A stretch of DNA of 10,701 nt from NCBI GenBank assembly GCA_026770585.1, contig MU646583.1, positions 334,643 to 345,343 on the forward strand, given 5' to 3'. The DNA is from Baffinella frigidus (lineage: Eukaryota; Cryptophyceae; Cryptomonadales; Baffinellaceae). Shown here one piece after another: positions 1 to 6,500 of the stretch (within the stretch, counting starts at the first letter, position 1; every line of letters begins with the position of its first letter). The translations under genes and the position numbers were made by a program. The notes beneath the pieces were generated by a model, which was given only the letters and a program-made list of their open reading frames with translations, was not told the origin of the DNA and did not search any database.

Positions 1-261
1 GGGTTATGGGTTATGGGTTATGGGTTATGGGTTATGGGTTGTGGGTTATGGGTTATGGGTTATGGGTTATGGGTTATGGGTTATGGGTTATGGGTTATGG
101 GTTATGGGTTTAGGGTTATGGGTTATGGGTTATGGGTTGTGGGTTGTGGGTTATGGGTTATGGGTTATGGGTTATGGGTTATGGGTTATGGGTTATGGGT
201 TATGGGTTATGGGTTTAGGGTTTAGGGTATAGGGTTATGGGTATAGGGTTAGGGGTTGAAC
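1..261 (-). repeat. (TTATGGG)n array, probable intron 12
   Basis: About 1-205 is a regular run of TTATGGG with scattered TTGTGGG and TTTAGGG variants. It passes to TTTAGGG and TATAGGG units next to exon 12. Like the other introns, its C-rich strand is the sense strand of the ARM gene. The left end is cut by the window. The apparent open frames in it are heptamer translation only. Confidence 0.75.
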
Positions 262-556
262 CGTGAGGTTCCGCAGGACGCCCGCGACGTGCGGGAGCAC
301 CAGCTCATGCTTCGAAGACAGCAGCTCCACGCACGCGGTGAGCCCGCCCTCCTTGGCGATCTTGTCCTTGTTGTCCGTGGGCACCGACAGGTTGCGCAGC
401 AGCACGGACGCGTGCTCGAGGGTCCCTGCGTCGCTCGACTTGAGGAGGTGGATCACCGCCGAGAGCCCCCCTTCGTCGACGATGTCCACGCGCGCCTCGT
501 CGTTGACCGACACGTTGCGCAGCGCCCCGCACGCCTGCCGCCCGATCAGCACATTC
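262..556 (-). CDS. ARM gene exon 12 (residues 1796-1894), last seen
   Basis: The exon has 295 nt and about three ARM repeats, marked by ALRNVSVN, LLRNLSVP and VLRNLT. The repeat breaks off in mid-helix at NLT, where ACG|GTTCAACCC gives a phase 0 donor into telomere-like DNA. This implies at least one further exon left of the window. The alternative is an end soon after, at an in-frame TAA near 235. Confidence 0.75.
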
Positions 557-3500
557 CTGGTGTGGGGTTTTAGGTTTTAGGTTTTAGGTTTTAGTGTTTA
601 GAGTTTAGGGTTTAGGGTTTAGGGGTTGGGGGTTGGGGTTCAGGGTTTAGAGTGTAGGGTTTAGGGCTTAGGTTTCAGGGTTTAGGATTCAGGATTTGGC
701 GTTTAGGGTTAGGGTTTACCGCGAGCGGAGCAGCTTGATGAGCGGGGGGAGCGCGCCCTCCTGCACAATTTTGAGCTCGTTCTCCGGGTGCGTCGAAAGG
801 TTCCACACTGTCCCCGTCGCGTGCTCCTGGATCGACTCGCGGTCGAAGCGGAGGAGAGTGAGGACAGGAAGGAGCCCGCCTTCTGCGACGAGCTTGAGCT
901 TGTTCTCGTCGACGAGCGTGATGTTGCGCAGCGCGCCGACAGCCTGCTCGACCGTCGCCTCGTTGCGCGAGGAGAGGAGCGACACCAGCGGGACCAGCCC
1001 GCCGTCGCGCACGATGTTGTGCTGGTTCAGCACCGAGCCTGCCGACAGGTTATGGACCGTGTACGCCGCGAGCTCCTGGATCTTGTCGACGTTGGACTTG
1101 AGGAGGAGGATCAGCGGCGGGAGGCCGCCCTCTTTGGCGATGCGGTTCTTGTTCTCGGGAATGACTGAGAGGTTGCGCAGCGCCCCGACGGCGTGCTCCT
1201 GCACGGCCTTGATCTCGTGGCGCAGCAGGTAGATGAGCGGCGGCAGCGCGCCCTCGGAGACCACCTTGGCCTCGCACTCATCATGCACAGACAGGTTACG
1301 GATCGCGACGGCCGCGTGCTCCTGGATCTTGGGATCGTGGTGGCGCAGCATCCCGATGAGCGGCGGGAGCGCGTCGTTCTCCATGATGGTCACCACGTTG
1401 TCCAACGCCATGGACAGGTTGCGGATGCACACCACCGTGTGCTCCTGGATCACCTCCAGCGGGGACCGCATCAGCCCCACCAGCGGCTCCATCACCCCGT
1501 CTTGCACCATCTGCAGCTTGCACCGCGGGTGCATCGAGAGGTTGCGCAGCCCCACGCACGCGTGCTCCTGGATCCGCTCGTTCAAACTCCGCAGAAGCTC
1601 GATCAGCGGGGGGAGCACCCCCTCCTCCATCATCGGGATCTCGTTGGCCTCATTCATCGACAGGTTCCGGATAATCCCCACGCACTGCTCCTGCACCTTC
1701 TTGTTCGGCGATCGCAAACAGTCCTTGAGCGGGGTGATCCCCCCCTCCGAGACGATTTTCGCCTGGTTGCGCTCATTGGTCGACATGCTCCACAGCGCGC
1801 TGGCCGCCTGCTCCTGCGTGCTCTCGCTCGGGCTCCGCAGCAGCGCGATCAGCAGCGCGATGCCCCCCTCCCCACTCACCGAATCCTCGTTCTCCCCAGA
1901 CAGGTTACGGATCGCGCCTGCGGCCGCCTCCTGGATCTTGTCCACCTGTTTTAGGGTTTGGGATTTAGGGTTTCGGGTTTTGGGTTTCGGGTTTCAGGGT
2001 TTCGGGTTTGAGGCTTAGGGCTTAGAGTTTCGGGTTTTGGGTTCAGTAATGAGGCTTGATGGTTTGTGGTCTATGGTTCAGGGTTCAAGGTTGAGGGTTC
2101 CACCGGCGAGCGGAGGAGGGACGTGAGGCGCGGCATGGCGCCCTCAGCGACGATGCGCGCGCGGTTCTCCGGGGAAGCCGAGAGGTTGCGCATGCACATC
2201 ACTGCCTGCTCGACGACCAGCTCGTCGGGTGAGCGGAGGAGCGCGACGAGCGGGCCGAGCGCGCCTGGTTTCGGGTGTAGGGTTTAGGGTTTAAGGTTTC
2301 GGGTGTGGGGTTTAGGGTTTAGGGTGTAGGGTGTAGGGTGTAGGGTGTAGGGTGTAGAGTTGAGGGTTTAGGGGTTGGTGTTTATGGTTTATGGTTTATG
2401 GTGTATGGTTTAGGGTTTAGGGTGAAGGGACGCACCGTCGTTGACGATGCGGATCTTGTTCATGGGATTTGTCGAGAGGTTCGCGAGCGCGCCCGCCGCG
2501 TGCTCTTGCAAGTCCTCGTTCGGGACGCGGAGCAGGTTGATGATCGGCGCCAGCGCACCCTCTGCGACAATGTCCACCTCGTTCTGCTCGTTGACTGACA
2601 GGTTGCGGATCGCGACGACGGCGTGCTCCTGCAGCCGCTCGTTCTGCGTGAGCATGAGGTCGACGAGCGGCGGCAGCCCCCCCTCCTGCACGATCATCAC
2701 CTCGTTCTCCGAGTTGAGGGACAGGTTACGGATCGTGACGACCGCGTGTTCCTGGATGCGCTCGTAGGGCGAGCGGAGCAGGTTGATCAGCGGCGGGAGC
2801 GCCCCCTCCCCCACGATCATCACCTTGTTGTCCGCGTTCACCGAGAGGTTGCGCAGCGTCACGACCGCGTGCTCCTGGATGTTCGGGTCGGGGTACCCGA
2901 GGAGGTAGATCAGCGGCGGGAGCCCCCCCTCGCGCACCACCTTCACGTCGTTCTCATCATTCATCGACAGGTTCCGGATGCACCCGGCCGCCTGCTCGAC
3001 TACGTTTTCGTTCGGGGACCGCAGCAACCCGATGAGCAGCTGCAGCCCGTCCTCCTGCACGATCTTGATCTGGTTCTCCTCGGAGACCGAGAGCGACCAC
3101 AGCGACCCTGCCGCCTGTTCCACCACGCGCATGTTTGTCGACCTGGTTTAGGGTGTAGGGTTTAGGGTGTAGGGTTTAGGGTGTAGGGTTTAGGGTTTAG
3201 GGTTTAGGGCTTAGGGTCAAAAATTTAAGGTTCAAGGTTTGGGGTTTAGGGTTTAGGGGCCAGGGTTCATGGTTCAGTGTTCAGGGTCTAGGGTTTTAGG
3301 TTCAGACCGGAGAACGCCGATGAGCGGAGGGAGCCCGCCCAGGCGCACGATCTTGATCTTGTTCTCGTCCGTCGTCGAGATGTTGCGGATGGCCAGGACG
3401 GCGAGCTCCTGGATCTTCTCGTTGGAGTGGCGGAGGAGGGTGATGAGGGAGGGGAGACCGCCCTCCTGCACGATGCGCGGGCGGTTGTCCGCGTTGACGG

Positions 3501-6500
3501 AGAGAGACCAGATGGTCCCGCACGACTGCTCCTGGATGTTCTCGTCCTGGGAGCGGAGCAGCGCGATGAGCGGGGGGAGGGCGCCCTCGTCGACGATGTA
3601 CACCTTGTTGTCCGCGTTGACCGAGAGGTTGCGGAGCGCGACGACCCCCTGCGCCTGCACCTTCTTGTTGCGCGAGCGGAGCAGCTCGATCAGCGCGGGG
3701 AGCCCCCCCACCTGCACGATCCGGATCTTGTTGTTCGCGTTCACCGACAAGTTCTGCAGACACACCGCGACGTGCTCCTGCACCTCGTCGATCGGGCATG
3801 AGAGGAGCTCCACGAGGAGGGGCAGCGCGCCCGCTCGCTCGATCTCCTCCTTGTTCTGCGCGTTCATCGATAGGTGCCGCAGCGCTTCCCTGCGGTTGGG
3901 ATTAGGGGTTAGGGGTTAGGGGTTAGGGGTTAGGGGTTAGGGGTTAGGAGCGGTTTGGGGTTGAGGGGTTATGGGTCATGGGCTATGGGTGATGGGTTTA
4001 TGGGTTAGGGTTCAGGGGTGGGGTGTAGGGTAGGGGGAGTACGAAGCGTAGATGAGGGTCTGTTCGTTGGGCGACTTGAGGAGCGAGATGATCGCGGCGA
4101 GCGCCCCCTCCTGTTGGATCTTCACCTTGTTCTCCGCGTTCATCGACATCTGTGTAGGGCTTAGGGTTTGGCCTTGGTTTCTTGTTTCAGGTTTCGTGAT
4201 CAGCGGCTGGACAAGGTGCCAGGAGGTAGCCACGATCCTTCCACCAACTTCCAACACGCACCCTCTCAACGGGCGTGTTTCTATTCGGGCTTCAGGTTTC
4301 ACATTTCGAGTTCGGGGGCTTCGCGTTGAGGATGTGCAGGTTAGGGTGCAGACCTGGCAGAGCGCGCCCATGGCCTGCTCTTGCACGAGGTCGTTTGACG
4401 AGGGGAGCAGCCCGATGAGCGGCGCGATCCCCCCGCGCTGCGCAATGCGCACCTGGTTTGGGGTTTGGGGTTTGGGGTTTGGGGTTTGGGGTTTGGGGTT
4501 TGGGGTTTGGGGTTTGGGGTTTGGGGTTTGGGGTTTGGGGTTTGATGTGGGGCTGATGGTTTGAGGTTAAGGGTTTAGAGATGCGCACCTTGTTCTCGGG
4601 GTTGGTCGCGAGGTTCATGATGGTCGCCGTGGCGAGCTCGAGCAGGCGGAGGTTGAAGCACGAGAGGAGCGAGATCAGCGGCGGCAGCCCCCCCTCCCGC
4701 ACGATCTTCACCTTGTTCTCCGCGTTCTCAGACAGGTTATGCACCACGACCGACGAATGCTCCTGGAGCTCCTCATCCGGGGAGGAGAGGAGGGCGATCA
4801 GCGGGGGGAGCCCCCCCTCGCGCACGACGGCCACCTCGTTCTCGTCGTTGACAGCGATGTTCTGCAGCGTCTGGCATGCCTGCACCTGCACCTTCTTGTC
4901 GCGCGAGCGGAGGAGCGCGATGAGGTGCGGGAGCGCGCCCTCGATCACGATTTTGACCTTGTTGTCGTTGTTCACGGAGAGGTTGCGAAGCGCGCCTGCC
5001 GCGTGCTCCTGGATGCGCTCGACAGGCGACTGCAGCAGCTTGATCAGCGGCGGGAGCGCCCCCTCCTGCACGATCTTGATCTCGTTCTCATCGTTCACCG
5101 ACAAGTTGCGGATGCACACCACCGCCTGCTCCTGCACGGCCGCGTTCTGCGAGTGGAGAAGCGCGACGAGCGGCGGGAGCCCGAGGTTCTGCACGATCAG
5201 GTTCTGGTTCTCGGCGTTGACGGAGAGCGAGCGGAGCGCGCCGGCTGCGTGCTCCTGCGCGCGCTCGTTCATCGAATGCAGCAGCGCGATCAGCGGCACC
5301 AGCCCGCCCTCCTCGACGATCAGCACCTTGTTCTCCGCGTTGACCGCGAGGTTCCGCAGCGTCCACCCGGCCAGCTCACGGATGCTCTCCTCGCGCGAGC
5401 GGAGGAGCGCGATGATGTGCGGGAGGCCGCCCTCCTGGACGACGCGCACCTTGTTGTCGGGGTTGACGGAGAGGTCGCGGATGCACCCGAGCGCCTGCTC
5501 CTGCACGCGGCGCTCCGAGGACCGCAAAAGCGTGATGCACGGGTGGAGCGCTCCCGCCTGCACGATCTTCACACGGTTGTCCGTGTTCATCGCGAGGTTC
5601 CAGAGCGCACCCGCCGCCTGCTTTCGGGTGTAGGGTTTAGGGTTTAGGGTTTAGGGTTTGGGGCTTAGGGTTTAGGGTTTAGGGTTTAGGGTTTAGGGTT
5701 TAGGGTTTAGGGTTTAGGGTTTAGGGTTTAGGGTTTAGGGTTTAGGGTTCAGGTTTTGGGGTTTAGGGTTGGGGTTTGGGGTTTAGGGTTCCCCGCCTGC
5801 TCATCGACGTCGTCGTTGGAGAAGCAGAGGAGAGACACCAGCGGCTGGATCGCGCCCTCCTGCGCGATCCGCACCTTGTTCTCCACGTTGGTCGCGAGGT
5901 TGCGGATCGCCCCTGCGGCCTGGGCCTGGATCTTGTGGTCCGAGGAGCGGAGCAGCGCGATGATAGGCGCGAGGCCGCCGTCCTGGACGATGCTCACCTG
6001 GTTGTCGGAGTTCTCCGCGCAGAAGCGCAGCGCCGCGCACGCCTGCTCCTGCATCTTCGGATCGAAGGAGCGCAGGAGCGCGATCAGCGGCGGGAGCCCC
6101 CCCTCCTGCGCGGTCTTCACTTGGTTCGTCGAATTCGTCGACAGGTTACGAATCGCCACGACCGCGCTCCCCTGGATCTTCGAATCCCCCGAACGGAGCA
6201 GCGCGATCATCGGCGGCAGCCCCCCCTCCTGCACGATGCGCACCTCGTTCTCGCTGTTCATGGAGCAGTTGCGGAGCGTGATGGCCGCAGCCTCCTGGAG
6301 TTTGGCGTTGGAGGAGTGGAGGAGCCCGATGAGCGCTGGGAGCGCCCCGCGCTGCACGATCTTCACCTGCGTTAGGGGTTAGGGGTTAGGGGTTGTGGTT
6401 TATGGTTTATGGTTTATGGTTTATGGTTTATGGTTGAAGTTTTAGGGTTTAGGGTTGCAGGTCTAAATTTAGGGTTTAGGATCTTCACCTGGTTGTCCGT

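Noticed and set aside
13-232. Two overlapping + strand open frames of about 70 codons at the left end
   Set aside because: They are translations of the TTATGGG array in two frames (repeating GYGLWVM), with no real coding signal.
720-725. Gene end at the TAA after exon 11
   Set aside because: The GT inside GGTAAACC is a good donor, and joining to 556 restores the ARM register exactly, so the TAA is intronic. RNA evidence would settle it.
696-6382. Long + strand open frames opposite the exons (up to about 350 codons)
   Set aside because: They are antisense shadows of the ARM repeats, caused by codon bias in the repeated unit. They show no domain, and the sense strand has the consistent ARM pattern and splice phases.
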